A stretch of DNA of 64,000 nucleotides, from positions 38,964 through 102,963 of the forward strand of contig CBDCBO010000002.1 in assembly GCA_965214335.1 (NCBI GenBank). The letters are read 5' to 3'. Both the position numbers and the translations under genes were made by a program. This document shows, in pieces, positions 54,424 through 63,427 of the stretch. Each line of letters starts with the position of its first letter. The stretch's first letter is position 1. Origin of the DNA: Velthaea sp965214335. Its GTDB lineage: Bacteria; Vulcanimicrobiota; Vulcanimicrobiia; Vulcanimicrobiales; Vulcanimicrobiaceae. The notes under the pieces were generated by a model that ran no database searches, was not told the origin of the DNA, and saw only the letters and a list, made by a program, of their open reading frames with translations.

Positions 54424-55268
54424 CCGAGCACCAATTCGGGCGCACGCCGTATCGCGTGCCGAAGATCGGCCAAGGCTCGTGGAATTTGCCGTTGCGCGGG
54501 GCCGGTGCCGACGAAGCCAAGCGCGCGCTGCGACGCGGCATCGAGCTCGGTTTAACCCACCTCGACACGGCCGAGATGTACGGCGACGGCGGCTCGGAGC
54601 GGCTCATCGGCGAAGCGATTCGCGGCTTGCCGCGCGACGCGCTGTTCATCGTCTCCAAGGTGTTACCGTCGAACGCGAGTTTTGCCGGAACGATCGCGGC
54701 CTGCGAGCGATCGTTGCAGCACCTCGGCTGCGACTATCTGGATTGTTATTTACTGCACTGGCGCGGCAGCGTTCCGCTGCGCGATACGCTGCGCGCGATG
54801 GAGCAGCTGGTCGCCGACGGCAAAATCCGCTCGCTCGGCGTCAGTAATTTTGATGTCGACGATTTGCGTGAAGCGCAGACGCTGCTCGAACGCGAACCGC
54901 TGGCCTGCAATCAAGTGCTGTACCATCTGGGTGAACGCACCATCGAGGCGCACGAGGTGGCGTTCTGCCGGACCGCCGGCATCGCCATCGTCGGCTATAC
55001 GCCGTTCGGCCGCGGTGACTATACCGATCGCCCGGGCGCGGCCGTCTTGCAGCGCATCGCGGACGCTCGCACGGCTACGGTGCGCCAAGTCATCTTGGCG
55101 TTTCTCACGCGCGATCCGATTGCGTTCGCAATTCCCAAGGCATCGACCGTCGCACACGTGGCCGAAAACGCGGCGGCGGCCGACCTCGTGCTTAGCGACG
55201 ACGAAGTTGCGGCCATTGACGCCGCATTTCCGGCGCGCGGACGGCGCGGCGGCTTGCCGTCGTTGTAA
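54420..55268 (+). CDS. Aldo/keto reductase
   Basis: The product has 282 residues. The catalytic tetrad is in place: Asp and Tyr in LTHLDTAEMYGDGGSERLIG, Lys in FIVSKVLP, and His in YLLHWRG; the cofactor segment GVSNFDVDDL and FAIPKASTVAHVAENAAAA also fit NADPH-dependent family members. The start overlaps the epimerase stop (GTGA). The position beside an RmlC-like gene suggests, as inference only, a sugar-nucleotide role. Confidence 0.93.
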   Translation: MTEHQFGRTPYRVPKIGQGSWNLPLRGAGADEAKRALRRGIELGLTHLDTAEMYGDGGSERLIGEAIRGLPRDALFIVSKVLPSNASFAGTIAACERSLQHLGCDYLDCYLLHWRGSVPLRDTLRAMEQLVADGKIRSLGVSNFDVDDLREAQTLLEREPLACNQVLYHLGERTIEAHEVAFCRTAGIAIVGYTPFGRGDYTDRPGAAVLQRIADARTATVRQVILAFLTRDPIAFAIPKASTVAHVAENAAAADLVLSDDEVAAIDAAFPARGRRGGLPSL

Positions 55269-56398
55269 TGTCCGTCGACCGCGCGCGCATTGTCGCGGCG
55301 GCGCTGGCGGCGGGCGCCGACGCCGTGCGCATCGCGCCGGCCCAACCGTTGGCCGGTACGCGCGCCGCGTTGACGGCGGCGTTTGCGCGCGGCGATTTGG
55401 CAACCTGGCCGTACGATACCGAGTACGCGCGCCGGGCCAGCGATCCGCGCACGCTGCTGGCCGATGCACGCAGCGTGATTTGCATCGCCGTCGCGTATGC
55501 GACGCCGCATGCACCGCTGCGGCGCGGCCGCGGCCGTGTTTCACGGTATGCCTGGTCGGCTGATTATCACCGCCGGCTGCGGACGCTGCTCGACGCCGTC
55601 GCGGCTGAGATCGACCGGCTGGCCGGCGCGGCCGTAACGGTTATCGCGTGCGACACGGCGCCATTGGCGGAGCGCGCGTTTGCCGCGCGCGCGGGTCTGG
55701 GCTGGATCGGCAAACACACCAATCTCATCGCGCCCGGTATCGGGTCGTTTGTGTTTCTGGGTGAAATCGTCACGTCACTCGCGCTGGCGCCCGATGCGCC
55801 GCTACGCAAAACGTGCGGTGCTTGTACGCGCTGCGTCGCCGGCTGCCCCACCGGGGCGCTGCGCGGAGATTACACGATCGATGCCACGCGCTGCATTTCC
55901 GATCTGACGCAGCGCCGGGATCCGATTCCACGAGCGCTGCGCACGGCGATCGGCGACTGGGTCTGGGGCTGCGATATCTGCCAGGAAGTGTGTCCGCCGA
56001 CGCAGCGCGGGCGCTCCGGCGGCGCGGCGTTCGCGCCGTACGATGATGAAACGCACGCGCCGGATCTCGTCGCGTTGCTGCAGTTGCGCAGCGCCGAATT
56101 CAAACGCCGTTACGCGCGGACGGCGCTGGGCTGGCGCGGTGCGGCGCTGTTACGCCGGAATGCGGCGGTGGCGCTGGGGAACGGCTTGGATCGCGCGCAC
56201 GTGCCGGCGTTGGGGCGCGCGCTGACGGTCGATCCGCAGGCCGGGGTGCGTGGCCATGCCGCCTGGGCGTTGGGCCGCATCGGCTCGCCGCAGGCGTTGG
56301 CCCTGCTCGCCGCCGCGCACGCGACCGAGAGCGACTCCTGGGTTCGGGCTGAAATTGCGGCCGCCTTGGAACCACCGCCGGTGAGCGCGGCGTTTTAG
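55268..56398 (+). CDS. queG: Epoxyqueuosine reductase QueG
   Basis: The product has 376 residues. Two 4Fe-4S motifs are present, CGACTRCVAGCPTGAL and CDICQEVCP, together with the QueG-type RYAWSADYHRRL and LGWIGKHTNLI segments. The C-terminus (about 290-376) has HEAT-like repeats (VRGHAAWALGRIGSPQALALL). The enzyme reduces epoxyqueuosine in tRNA to queuosine using a cobalamin cofactor. The ATG overlaps the aldo/keto reductase stop by one base. Other queuosine genes are not nearby. Confidence 0.95.
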   Translation: MSVDRARIVAAALAAGADAVRIAPAQPLAGTRAALTAAFARGDLATWPYDTEYARRASDPRTLLADARSVICIAVAYATPHAPLRRGRGRVSRYAWSADYHRRLRTLLDAVAAEIDRLAGAAVTVIACDTAPLAERAFAARAGLGWIGKHTNLIAPGIGSFVFLGEIVTSLALAPDAPLRKTCGACTRCVAGCPTGALRGDYTIDATRCISDLTQRRDPIPRALRTAIGDWVWGCDICQEVCPPTQRGRSGGAAFAPYDDETHAPDLVALLQLRSAEFKRRYARTALGWRGAALLRRNAAVALGNGLDRAHVPALGRALTVDPQAGVRGHAAWALGRIGSPQALALLAAAHATESDSWVRAEIAAALEPPPVSAAF

Positions 56399-56404
56399 TG
56401 CGTG

Positions 56405-57049
56405 ATGATGCAGCGACGGTGGTTTAGTCTAGCTTTGGCAGCGGCACTTACAGCGTCCGGGACAGCGTCGCTTGCCGACTCTCCGGCCAGCGGTAGTGGC
56501 GACGTTTATGCGCGCATGCAGCGCGTCAACGAGAATTTGGCGTCCTACCAAGCCGACGTTACGGTCGCGATCTTGACGCATGGTCCGCCGTTCATCAGCC
56601 CGACGTTGCAGGGCAAAATGTATTTCAAGAAGCCCGACAAGAACGCGGTGGTGTTCGATACCGTGCCGTTCATCGCGCAGCAGGCGAAGCACGTGGTGGC
56701 GCAGATCGAGCCGCCGTCGGAGTGGCCGCAAATCTACGATGTGACGCCGACCGGCGACGACGGAACGACGGCAACGTTTCGGCTCGTACGCAAGAAGAAC
56801 GGCCGGATCGATCACGTCGAGGTTAAAGTCGATGACGCTTCGGCGACCGTCGCGGCGATGACGTACTTCTATCGCGATAACGGCGGTACGATCGCGTTCG
56901 CGCAGACGTATGACAGAGTCGGCGACGATTATGTACTCAAGACCCAAACCGGCAAAGTCGACATCCCGCATTACAATGCCGACGTCACCTCGACGTTTTC
57001 GCACTATCAACTCAACGTTAGTGTGCCCGACTCCGTCTTCGGTCCGTAG
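56405..57049 (+). CDS. LolA-like outer-membrane lipoprotein-sorting protein
   Basis: The product has 214 residues with a signal peptide (RRWFSLALAAALTASGTASLA). The mature domain has the LolA/LolB-like alternating pattern: VNENLASYQADVTV, QGKMYFKKPDKNAVVFDTV, and later YFYRDNGGTIAFAQTYDRV. The family moves lipoproteins or lipids across the periplasm. The start is ambiguous: GTG 56402, ATG 56405 or ATG 56408. It is convergent with the sigma-factor gene and lies near the queG stop. Confidence 0.82.
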   Translation: MMQRRWFSLALAAALTASGTASLADSPASGSGDVYARMQRVNENLASYQADVTVAILTHGPPFISPTLQGKMYFKKPDKNAVVFDTVPFIAQQAKHVVAQIEPPSEWPQIYDVTPTGDDGTTATFRLVRKKNGRIDHVEVKVDDASATVAAMTYFYRDNGGTIAFAQTYDRVGDDYVLKTQTGKVDIPHYNADVTSTFSHYQLNVSVPDSVFGP

Positions 57050-57074
57050 CCCGGGCGGCCGCGATTCGTATCGA

Positions 57075-58295
57075 TCAGCGGCGGGCGCGCAACGCTTGTT
57101 CGCGCCGGCCGATGAGGAACGACCGCGTCGCATCGTCTGCGGCCAAGCCGATCGCGCGATCGTAATCGACCGGATCGTTACGCAAGTGGGCGCGTAAGGC
57201 CCAATAGGGCTGATAGGCGTTGACGCGGCTTTCATCGAGTTCGGCGAGCGCCGCCAAACCGGCGCGTTCGCCGAACGCCCGAGCGTGGGCGGCGGCGCGC
57301 GAAACGGCGGCGCCCAGCGAGCCGGACGTTGCCACGAGGTCATCATACCGTCGCGCGATGGCGTTCCAATCGGTCGCCGTGCCGAAGCGGCGCGCCACGT
57401 GCGCGGCCTGAATGCTAGCCTCGAGCGTAAAGCGACCCGGATGCGGTGACGCTGCGGCGCCGAGCGCTGTCTCCGCCTGAGCCAACATGGCGGCCGACCA
57501 GCGGGCCGGGTCCTGCTCGTCGAGCGGGACGTACGCGCCGTGCGGGTCACGACGCGCAGCGCGGCGTGCCTCGACGAACAGGACGAGTGCGAGCAGGCCT
57601 TGCGCTTCCGGCTCGTGCGGCAGAAGCTGGGCGACCGCGCGTGCCAGCCATACGGCTTCCCGATTGAGGTCGTTTCCCGCGCCGTCGCTGCCTCTGGCTT
57701 CCCACGATAAACCGAAGGCCGCGTAGATCGTGTCGAGTACGACGGCGATGCGCTCGCCGGCACTCGCCGGATCGGGCACCGCGAACGCGATGCCGGCGTC
57801 GCGAATTTTCGTGCGCGCGCGCACGAGCCGCTGACGCATGGCCGCCGGCGACACGAGAAACGCCGATGCGATGCGGCCGGCATCGACGCCCAGAACCGTT
57901 CGCAGCACCAGCGGCGTGCGTGCGGCTGCGTCGATGGCCGGGTGCGCGCAGGCGAACAGCATCTCGAGCCGCTCGTCCGGGAAAGCCGCGCTTCGCCAGG
58001 CGCGATCTTCGGCGGATTGCGCGGCGGCCAGGAGTTGCGGCAGCGCCTGCGCGCGCGTCGTCGCGCGCCGCGCGTCGTCAAGAAGCCGCCGCCGCGCGGC
58101 CGTGATGAGCCACGCTTCCGGCCGCTCCGGGACACCCGCCTGGGGCCAGCGGTCGAGCGCCTTGGCGAACGCGTCGGCCAGCGCGTCTTCCGCGGCCGCC
58201 AGATCGCCGGAACGACGCGCCAGGAACGCGACGAGGCGCCCAAAGGCATAGCGCGCGGTCTCTTCGGCCGCGCGATATGCGTCGTCCCGGCTCAG
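57075..58295 (-). CDS. ECF42-type RNA polymerase sigma factor, probable CTG start
   Basis: The product has 406 residues from a CTG at 58295 that overlaps the YCII stop (CTGA). No ATG, GTG or TTG lies in frame near the family start (LSRDDAYRAAEETARYAFGR). Sigma region 2 covers about 10-75 (AFLARRSGDLAAAEDALADAF, PEAWLITAARRRLLD) and region 4 about 110-165 (SAFLVSPAAMRQRLVRAR). The C-terminal part (about 180-400) is a helical-repeat extension, as in ECF42 factors that pair with DGPF/YCII proteins. These regulate stress genes without a classical anti-sigma factor. Confidence 0.9.
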   Translation of the reverse strand: MSRDDAYRAAEETARYAFGRLVAFLARRSGDLAAAEDALADAFAKALDRWPQAGVPERPEAWLITAARRRLLDDARRATTRAQALPQLLAAAQSAEDRAWRSAAFPDERLEMLFACAHPAIDAAARTPLVLRTVLGVDAGRIASAFLVSPAAMRQRLVRARTKIRDAGIAFAVPDPASAGERIAVVLDTIYAAFGLSWEARGSDGAGNDLNREAVWLARAVAQLLPHEPEAQGLLALVLFVEARRAARRDPHGAYVPLDEQDPARWSAAMLAQAETALGAAASPHPGRFTLEASIQAAHVARRFGTATDWNAIARRYDDLVATSGSLGAAVSRAAAHARAFGERAGLAALAELDESRVNAYQPYWALRAHLRNDPVDYDRAIGLAADDATRSFLIGRREQALRARR

Positions 58296-59035
58296 ACTCG
58301 GGCGCTGACCGGCAGCACCGGTCGCACTTCCACCGCGCCGTTGAACGTCGCGGGGCAGCGCGCCGCCCAGTGCAGCGCATCCTCGAGCGTGGGCACATCG
58401 AGCAGCAAATACCCGCCGAGCTGCTCCTTCGTGTCGGCATACGGGCCGTCGTGGACGACCGGACCAGCCGCGCTCGAACGAATTACCGTCGCGGCATGCG
58501 GTCCGTGAAGTGCCGCGCCACCGCGCCTGACAGCGGCTGCGTTGAGCGCCTCGGCATATGCGGCCCAACCGGCCCAGTACCGTGACGATGCGGCGCCCTC
58601 GCGCGCCGCAAAGTCATCCGCCGACTCGTAGATCGCCAGAACGTAGCGGGCGTCGCCGATCGCGCTCGCTTGCGCGGCGGTAGCGGCCGACGTCGCCGGC
58701 AACAGCGGACGCACCTCAACGGCCCCATACTGGCCCGACGGTGCCCGGCGAGCCCAGGCCAGCGCATCGTCGAGTGCCGGTACGTCGACGATGACGAACC
58801 CGCCAAGCTGTTCTTTGGTGTCGGCGTACGGGCCGTCGTGGACGGTCTGGCGGTCGCCGCCGCTGCGAACCGTGACGGCGCGTGCGGGCGGCTGCAGCGG
58901 TGCCCCGCCGATCGTGACACCGGCTTCGCCGAGTGCGCGGAAATACACACGCCATGGCGGCCAGAATTGGTCGCTTTGGTCGTCGCGTGCGGTGAACGAC
59001 GAATCGGGCTCGTAGAAGGCGAGCATATAGTGCAT
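58292..59035 (-). CDS. Tandem YCII (DGPF) domain protein
   Basis: The product has 247 residues from ATG 59035, with AGGAG seven bases before it. Two YCII-like domains are joined in one chain, each with VHDGPYADTKEQLGG followed by VDVPALDDALAWARR (first) and LDVPTLEDALHWAARCP (second), and each ending in AVEVRPLLP or AVEVRPVLP. In other bacteria such DGPF proteins are usually single-domain and encoded next to ECF42 sigma factors, which is the case here. Their function, possibly sensing, is not established. Confidence 0.92.
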   Translation of the reverse strand: MHYMLAFYEPDSSFTARDDQSDQFWPPWRVYFRALGEAGVTIGGAPLQPPARAVTVRSGGDRQTVHDGPYADTKEQLGGFVIVDVPALDDALAWARRAPSGQYGAVEVRPLLPATSAATAAQASAIGDARYVLAIYESADDFAAREGAASSRYWAGWAAYAEALNAAAVRRGGAALHGPHAATVIRSSAAGPVVHDGPYADTKEQLGGYLLLDVPTLEDALHWAARCPATFNGAVEVRPVLPVSARV

Positions 59036-59153
59036 GTGGCCGCTCCTGTAGAGTTGGGCGCGAAATCTCGCGCTCACCAAGTCGACGTGCCGGACCGCGT
59101 CCGTTCGACATCGGGTAGCGTCTTTATCCAAATGTTTGGTTCGAGATCGACCG

Positions 59154-60962
59154 TTACTCGGGCTTTCCGGCCGCAATCCAGCGTGCGAAAACGTCGACGC
59201 GCTCCTGCGGCCAGGCACCGTCGCAGGGCATACTGCCGTTGCGCACGCGCTCGAGAATTGCGTCGGCGTGCGTGCTGACGTCGGTGTATGACGCAAGGTC
59301 GAAAGCGAACTTCATCGATGCGCGATCGCGCTCGCGGAAGAGCGCCTTGACATGCTTGCCGAATTCGACGGTTTCGGCTTCACCGGGCAGAACCGGTACC
59401 ACTTCGGCCGGCTCGTTCGGCGGCGGAATGGCCGAAATGCGGCCGCCGGGCGGCCCCGCACTGGTATACCAGTCCCAGCGGGGCATCGGCATGTGCAGCG
59501 GCGGCCGTGCCGCGGTCTGCGAGTTCTCAACGGCCAAGCGCGAGCCCCATTCAATGTAGGATGCGAACGCGGAGCGGAATTCGGCGTCGTTGGGAAGTCC
59601 CGCTTCACGGGCGGACTGGAGCAACAGGGTAACCCAACGACCCCGCATCTCCTCGGTTAGGCATCTTCCGAGGTGCTCGGCGACCATATGCGCATAGCCG
59701 CCGAACTCAGCGCTGTAGCACTGCGGGCCGCCGAAAACTTCGCCGAGCCACTTCGCGACGCGCTGTGGATGGTCGGCCGCCATCGTGGCAAACACCGGCG
59801 CGAGGAGGTCGTCGGCCGGAACGAACTTCTCGTAGAAGAGGCGCATCATGCGCGTGAGCGCCGGCAGGCCGCCCGCCCACTCGAACATCGTCGGCGCACG
59901 ATCGGCCGGCCCGACCGGGTCACGGAAGTCGATATTCCAATGCATGCCCGTGCAGAACGGCTTGTTTTGCGCGTGACCGCAGCGGCACAGCGTGTAGTGT
60001 TCGCTCGAAGCGCCGGCGTTACGCGCGACCGATTCGCCGTCCGCGTCGAGCAGCGCCACGCCGCCCGTGACGCGATAGGGGCCATCTTTGGAAACCTCGA
60101 TACGGGCCGCACGCTGCCCGTGGTAATCGGCATCCGCACGCGCCTCGACACCGTCGACTGCGTAGCTCAACGCGCCCGACGGACAATCACGGACGGCGCG
60201 GATGATTTCATCCATTCGGCCGCCGCTCGGAGCCGCGAAGGGCTCCGCTTTTAGCCGAAACACCGTGGCGAGCCGGTCCGTGCACAAGCCCGAGTGCTGG
60301 CACGTTCCGCGATTATCGTGAATCGTAACTTGCTGCCCAACGTAGATGTCGCGGCGATCCGCGACCCGAGCCGGATCCTTCGCGTCATCGAATCCGCGCG
60401 CATGGCTGCCGTCACAATACGGTTTCATTTTCGAGCCGCCGCAGCGGCAGAGCGCGGTCAGCGGACGTGCCGGAATCGGCTGCCCGAGCCAGTCCGTCAC
60501 GTCCTCGATGTTCATAGCGATCAATGGGCCCTTGCGCGCTATTCGAATCGAAGGCGGCAGTCGATCGAGCAACGCGCGAAGTTCGCGAGTACGGTCAACC
60601 CCACACGCGGCGCCCCATCCGCACGCTAAATCCTGCAGGCCGGCTGCCGCCTCGAGCAGCGCGGCCGGCCGGCCGGGCGCCGCGCACAGCGCCGTAACGC
60701 GTCGCGTCAGTTGCGTCAACACCAGCTCAGGGGAATCGCGTCCGGTAATTTCATCCGCGCTGACCGGCGGCTCTTCGTTGGTGCCGAGCAGCAGTGCCAG
60801 GGGCCGGATAACGGACGCCGCCAGGCGGTCCGCGATCGGTATGGCGTCGAGGGCGCTGGACGATCCGCTTTGCGCTGCGGCCCGCGCCTGCAGCGAACGC
60901 GCCGTTGCCAGCAGCTCTTTGAGTTCAGCGGCCGTGATGGGTGCGAAGTCGGCGGTCGTCAT
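59154..60962 (-). CDS. CDGSH-ferredoxin-CDGSH-truncated-haemoglobin protein
   Basis: The product has 602 residues from the ATG at 60962, with GAGG six bases before it. An N-terminal helical region (1-150) precedes a first CDGSH iron-sulfur site (Cys172, Cys174, Cys183, His187; LCRCGGSKMKPYCDGSH), a Fer4_19-like domain (Cys221, Cys227, Cys260) and a second CDGSH-like site (Cys326, Cys328, Cys337, His341). A group II truncated globin follows (about 355-480; FGGPQCYSAEFGGYAHM, likely haem His430). The C-terminus (SMPCDGAWPQERVDVFARWI) resembles the end of a haem-less cytochrome-type domain. Electron transfer to a globin is the inference. A MarR regulator is divergent. Confidence 0.88.
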   Translation of the reverse strand: MTTADFAPITAAELKELLATARSLQARAAAQSGSSSALDAIPIADRLAASVIRPLALLLGTNEEPPVSADEITGRDSPELVLTQLTRRVTALCAAPGRPAALLEAAAGLQDLACGWGAACGVDRTRELRALLDRLPPSIRIARKGPLIAMNIEDVTDWLGQPIPARPLTALCRCGGSKMKPYCDGSHARGFDDAKDPARVADRRDIYVGQQVTIHDNRGTCQHSGLCTDRLATVFRLKAEPFAAPSGGRMDEIIRAVRDCPSGALSYAVDGVEARADADYHGQRAARIEVSKDGPYRVTGGVALLDADGESVARNAGASSEHYTLCRCGHAQNKPFCTGMHWNIDFRDPVGPADRAPTMFEWAGGLPALTRMMRLFYEKFVPADDLLAPVFATMAADHPQRVAKWLGEVFGGPQCYSAEFGGYAHMVAEHLGRCLTEEMRGRWVTLLLQSAREAGLPNDAEFRSAFASYIEWGSRLAVENSQTAARPPLHMPMPRWDWYTSAGPPGGRISAIPPPNEPAEVVPVLPGEAETVEFGKHVKALFRERDRASMKFAFDLASYTDVSTHADAILERVRNGSMPCDGAWPQERVDVFARWIAAGKPE

Positions 60963-61094
60963 GGTGTTCCTCACGTCATCGCCGCTGCGTGCGCCGGAGC
61001 GACACCCGGTTCGCCGGCGCGCGCGAAGTTCTCACGCGCGATGCCGGTTTTGCGGGCGCCCAAACGTTAAACGGCGACGTTACATTGATGTTCG

Positions 61095-61151
61095 CTCGAA
61101 TTGAAGCGATATGCAACGGAACGATAGCGGTTTACTTGAATTGAAGCAATA
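61095..61151. promoter_or_regulatory. Two 17-bp direct repeats, candidate MarR operators
   Basis: CTCGAATTGAAGCGATA (61095-61111) and CTTGAATTGAAGCAATA (61135-61151) match at 15 of 17 positions and are spaced 40 bases apart, start to start, which is near a whole number of helical turns. Around the first, TCGCT and AGCGA form a small inverted repeat. They lie between the divergent MarR and CDGSH-globin genes. Confidence 0.5.
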
Positions 61152-61174
61152 CCCGAATGGGGAGGTACATCGAG

Positions 61175-61723
61175 TTGTCCGCTAGACCCGGCGACGTCGT
61201 CGACAAAGTCATCGCCGATTGGGCCCGCGAACGGCCCGAGTTTGACACCGGAACCGTCGCGGTCGTCGCTCGGATCGGGCGTTTGCAGAATTTTTTGGAT
61301 GCCGGCCTCGAACGTGTTTTCCGGAAATTCGGCATCACCCGAGCCGGCTTTGACGTGCTCGCGACGCTGCGGCGATCCGGCGCTCCCTATCGGTTGCCGC
61401 AAAAAGCGTTGATGCGCGCGCTGATGCGAACGTCGGGGACGACGAGCTTCCGCATCGATCGCTTGGAGCGCGCTGGACTGGTACAACGCGCGCCGGATCC
61501 GGACGACGGACGCGGAGCCCTCGTAACGTTAACCCGCAAAGGTGCGCGTCTCTTTGATGCCGTCGCGCCCGCACATCTTGCCAACGAAAGCAATCTGCTC
61601 GCCGCGCTCACCCGGATCGAGCGCGTCGAACTCGCTGCGCTGCTGCGCAAGTTGCTCCTAAGCCTCGAAGGGCCGACGAAACGTTCGGAGATGCGCGCGT
61701 CGCGCCCAGCCGATGCTCGTTAA
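61175..61723 (+). CDS. MarR-family transcription regulator
   Basis: The product has 182 residues from the TTG at 61175, which has GGAGG nine bases before it; the ATG at 61157 overlaps that ribosome binding site and is a poor start. The MarR winged helix is at about 55-140: FRKFGITRAGFDVLATLRRSG, ALMRTSGTTSFRIDRLERAGLVQR, DPDDGRGALVTLT. MarR proteins are dimeric and often respond to phenolics, oxidants or other small ligands. It likely controls itself and the divergent CDGSH-globin gene through the repeats upstream. Confidence 0.9.
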   Translation: MSARPGDVVDKVIADWARERPEFDTGTVAVVARIGRLQNFLDAGLERVFRKFGITRAGFDVLATLRRSGAPYRLPQKALMRALMRTSGTTSFRIDRLERAGLVQRAPDPDDGRGALVTLTRKGARLFDAVAPAHLANESNLLAALTRIERVELAALLRKLLLSLEGPTKRSEMRASRPADAR

Positions 61724-61864
61724 AGCTATACCAGTACCGGTCGTCCGGTCGCCTTACGTCCCGACGATTTCCGGCTCCGCCGCGGCCCGGCCAAAACTCG
61801 TGCTCCCGTTGCCGGAACGGCAGCAGCGGAGGCGCGTGCCGCTTAGCCGGGTAAATCAGGTAGG

Positions 61865-62875
61865 ATGATCGATCTGATCGAGCAGGTCGTGCCGCTGGCA
61901 GATCAGTTTAACCGGCCCATTACGTATCTGCGCGTGTCGGTCACCGATCGCTGCAATCTGCGCTGCGTTTATTGCATGCCTGAAGCCGGGTTGCCCTGGA
62001 TTCCGCGCGCCGATGTGCTCGGCTTCGAGGAGATTGAAAGCATCGTGCGGGCCGCGGCGTCGGTTGGGGTGCGCAGCATTCGGCTGACCGGCGGCGAGCC
62101 GCTCATCCGGCGCGACCTGCCGCGGCTCGTCGCCCGGATCGCAGCGATCCCGGGCATCGAGGATATCGCGCTCTCGACGAACGGACTATTGCTGGCGGAA
62201 CACGCCCGGGCGCTGCGCGCGGCCGGCCTCCGGCGAGTCAACATTTCGCTCGATACGCTGCACGAAGACCGGTTTTTCGCGATCGCCCGGCGGCCCGGAC
62301 TCGACCGAGTGCTGGCCGGAATCGATGCCGCCGTCGCGGCGGGTCTGGGGCCGATCAAGCTCAACTGCGTGGTGATGCGGGGGCAAAACGACGATGAGCT
62401 CGCGGCGTTCGCCGAATTGACCCGCACGCGCCCGCTCTTCGTACGCTTCATCGAAGTCATGCCCGTGCTCGAAAATGCGGCCCTTCAGGGCAGCACGTAT
62501 ATTTCCGCCGCCGAGATCATCGATCGGATTCGCGCCGGCTCACCGCTCGAACCCGTCGCCGGGCCCGGTGGAAACGGGCCGGCTCGCTACTACGCTTTTG
62601 CCGGCGCGGCCGGTGCGGTCGGCGTGATTTCGCCGCTTTCGCACGACTATTGCCAAACGTGTAACCGCGTCCGGCTTTCGGCTGCCGGCCGACTGCGTCT
62701 GTGTTTGTTCGGCGATAACGAAATCGATTTGCGGACGCCGCTGCGTGCGGGCGCGTCGTGCGACGATCTGGCGGCGATCTTTCGCGGCGCGATGTTCGTT
62801 AAACCCGAGCGGCACCATCTCGATCTCGCACAGCCCGCCGGTGCCATGCGCGCCTTTAGCGAAATCGGCGGCTGA
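61865..62875 (+). CDS. moaA: GTP 3',8-cyclase
   Basis: The product has 336 residues. The radical-SAM cluster is CNLRCVYC; the second cluster is near the C-terminus (YCQTCNRVRLSAAG and LCLFG). SIRLTGGEPLIRRDL, ISLDTLHEDRF and the C-terminal Gly-Gly are all MoaA features. The enzyme starts molybdenum cofactor synthesis from GTP. moaC, which completes the step, is not in the window; moaD, moaE and moeB lie about 9 kb away. Confidence 0.97.
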   Translation: MIDLIEQVVPLADQFNRPITYLRVSVTDRCNLRCVYCMPEAGLPWIPRADVLGFEEIESIVRAAASVGVRSIRLTGGEPLIRRDLPRLVARIAAIPGIEDIALSTNGLLLAEHARALRAAGLRRVNISLDTLHEDRFFAIARRPGLDRVLAGIDAAVAAGLGPIKLNCVVMRGQNDDELAAFAELTRTRPLFVRFIEVMPVLENAALQGSTYISAAEIIDRIRAGSPLEPVAGPGGNGPARYYAFAGAAGAVGVISPLSHDYCQTCNRVRLSAAGRLRLCLFGDNEIDLRTPLRAGASCDDLAAIFRGAMFVKPERHHLDLAQPAGAMRAFSEIGG

Positions 62876-62902
62876 GCCGGCTCCGCCGCGGCGCCGTCAC
62901 AA

Positions 62903-63427
62903 TTAGTCCTCGGCGTCGATTGCGCTTAGGTCTTCGTTGCGCGAACGCGAGCGCAGCATCGTGATCGAGACAACGAACGCCAGCACGACGCCGGTTAGAA
63001 TCGCCAGTTCGACGGCCGAATTTTGGGTGAGTTGCGAGGACGAACTGCCGCCCTTGACTTCGCCCACGGTGATGACCAAGATGCGGCGGATAACCGCGAT
63101 GAGACCGACGATGAGAAACGGTTCGGCCGATAACACCACGCCGCGCAGCGACAGCACGACGGTGTACGCAAGTTCGACAACCATGAGCACGAGCAGAACG
63201 ACGTCGAGGAAAGCCGCGCCGGCCGACATGGTCTCGGTCGCCGGACTGATGCACAGCGCCCACAGCACGACGAGCGCGCGTGAGAGCAGCGCTAACGCCG
63301 CCGCGAACAGCATCGCGCCGATGATGAAGAAGATCAGGCGTTCGACGCCGCGTAAGTAGCGCACGCCCAAACGTTGCAGCGCCGAGCCGCGCGACGGTAC
63401 AAGGCGCGACGGCACATGCTCGGTCAT
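62903..63427 (-). CDS. PsiE-like membrane protein
   Basis: The product has 174 residues with four membrane helices (about 30-52, 73-95, 100-120 and 140-160). The conserved PsiE core AEPFLIVGLIAVIRRILVITV is present. PsiE is a phosphate-starvation-induced protein in E. coli without a known activity, so a phosphate link here is only by family name. The gene is convergent with moaA and divergent from the cytochrome gene. Confidence 0.85.
   Translation of the reverse strand: MTEHVPSRLVPSRGSALQRLGVRYLRGVERLIFFIIGAMLFAAALALLSRALVVLWALCISPATETMSAGAAFLDVVLLVLMVVELAYTVVLSLRGVVLSAEPFLIVGLIAVIRRILVITVGEVKGGSSSSQLTQNSAVELAILTGVVLAFVVSITMLRSRSRNEDLSAIDAED

Noticed and set aside
56429..58249. A 606-codon open frame on the minus strand across the LolA and sigma-factor genes
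   Set aside because: It is a shadow frame of GC-rich coding sequence: the product is an Arg/Pro/Ser-rich string without domains, while the overlapping LolA and sigma genes have clear motifs.
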